Shown piece by piece: positions 5,962 to 6,215 of a DNA stretch of 6,215 bases; the stretch's first letter is position 1, and the number at the start of each line of letters is the position of its first letter. Source of the stretch: Nitrospina sp. (GTDB lineage Bacteria; Nitrospinota; Nitrospinia; Nitrospinales; VA-1); NCBI GenBank assembly GCA_003545625.1, contig DODH01000167.1, positions 1 through 6,215 of the forward strand, read 5' to 3'. The translations under genes were made by a program, and so were the position numbers. The notes below the pieces were generated by a model. It saw nothing but the letters and a program-made list of their open reading frames with translations. It did not search any database and was not told the DNA's origin.

Positions 5962-6215
5962 TTATCCTTCCCTTTCGATCACTTCAGTTATCTGTATGGC
6001 TTTGTTTCCTCGTGAAACGCCGGGGAAACCTTTAAATTTGGGGTTGCCCTCCACTTTCAAAATTAATGGATCGGTAACATCATTGCCCAGAATAAGCGTA
6101 TCTCCCACCTTGAAACCCATAAGATCCTCGGGGGTAATCTCCGTAGTGCCCAACTCGGTGATTATTTCGATTTCGGTGGATAAAAGCTCTGCCCTGAGCC
6201 TGCGGACCCAAACCT
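5962..6215 (-). CDS. fliM: Flagellar motor switch protein FliM, C-terminal 83 residues only
   Basis: FliM is the middle C-ring protein that binds phosphorylated CheY and FliG and sets motor direction. Only the C-terminal part is in the window. The frame is open to the right edge and ends at TAA (5964-5962), giving 83 whole codons. The visible part is the SpoA/FliMN C-terminal domain that contacts FliN: LGTTEITPEDLMGFKVGDTL, then ILGNDVTDPLILKVEGNPKF and KGFPGVSRGNKAIQITEVIE. The GTTEITPEDLMGFKVGD pattern and the PGV..GNKAIQI ending distinguish FliM from FliN, as does its position just before fliN. The CheY-binding N-terminus and the FliG-binding middle domain are outside the window. Confidence 0.94.
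   Translation of the reverse strand, partial: VWVRRLRAELLSTEIEIITELGTTEITPEDLMGFKVGDTLILGNDVTDPLILKVEGNPKFKGFPGVSRGNKAIQITEVIEREG
5965..5969 (-). promoter_or_regulatory. fliN ribosome binding site embedded in the end of fliM
   Basis: AAGGA on the minus strand sits in the last FliM codons, directly before its TAA, and 7 bases from the fliN ATG. It fixes the fliN start and implies that fliM and fliN are translated from one message in a coupled way. Confidence 0.65.

Overview
The window is a flagellar gene cluster from a Gram-negative bacterium, read on the minus strand, with the 3' end of one unrelated plus-strand gene at the left edge. In transcription order (right to left) it holds fliM (3' end only), fliN, a 233-base intergenic region, fliO, fliP, fliQ, fliR and flhB. 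All are intact apart from fliM, which is cut by the window edge. The gene order, moderate base composition, a recognisable sigma-54-type promoter and a periplasm-facing FliO extension suggest a proteobacterium (delta-like) or a related lineage such as Nitrospinota. The sequence alone does not settle the taxon.

Right part (5574-6215): FliM and FliN are the C-ring (switch) proteins that set rotation direction and dock export cargo. Their genes are 4 bases apart, and the fliN Shine-Dalgarno lies in the last codons of fliM. A strong rho-independent terminator overlaps the fliN stop codon.

Intergenic region (5341-5573): after the terminator comes a small inverted repeat about 100 bases upstream of the predicted start site, then a good -24/-12 (sigma-54) promoter match. 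A roughly 57-base leader follows that can fold over part of the fliO ribosome binding site. This layout suggests that the export-gate genes are transcribed separately from the switch genes.

Middle (1161-5340): fliO, fliP, fliQ, fliR and flhB are packed with overlaps of 4 and 1 bases and gaps of 6 and 15 bases. They encode the membrane gate of the flagellar type III export apparatus: FliP/FliQ/FliR form the channel, FlhB is the substrate-specificity switch with its NPTH self-cleavage site, and FliO is the FliP assembly factor. FliO is unusual: at 429 residues it carries a signal peptide, a beta-rich AMIN-like periplasmic domain and a long charged linker in front of the normal FliO core.

Left part (1-1113): a plus-strand gene, open at its 5' end, converges on flhB. 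It encodes a modular protein of unknown function with a Pro/Glu-rich linker and a conserved-looking C-terminal domain containing a GFRLAQFGMS motif. A short palindrome between the convergent stops may act as a weak terminator. I see no mobile element, CRISPR array, tRNA or rRNA, and no clear evidence of a wholly new system. The most unusual items are the FliO architecture, the terminator plus sigma-54 arrangement, and the unidentified plus-strand protein.
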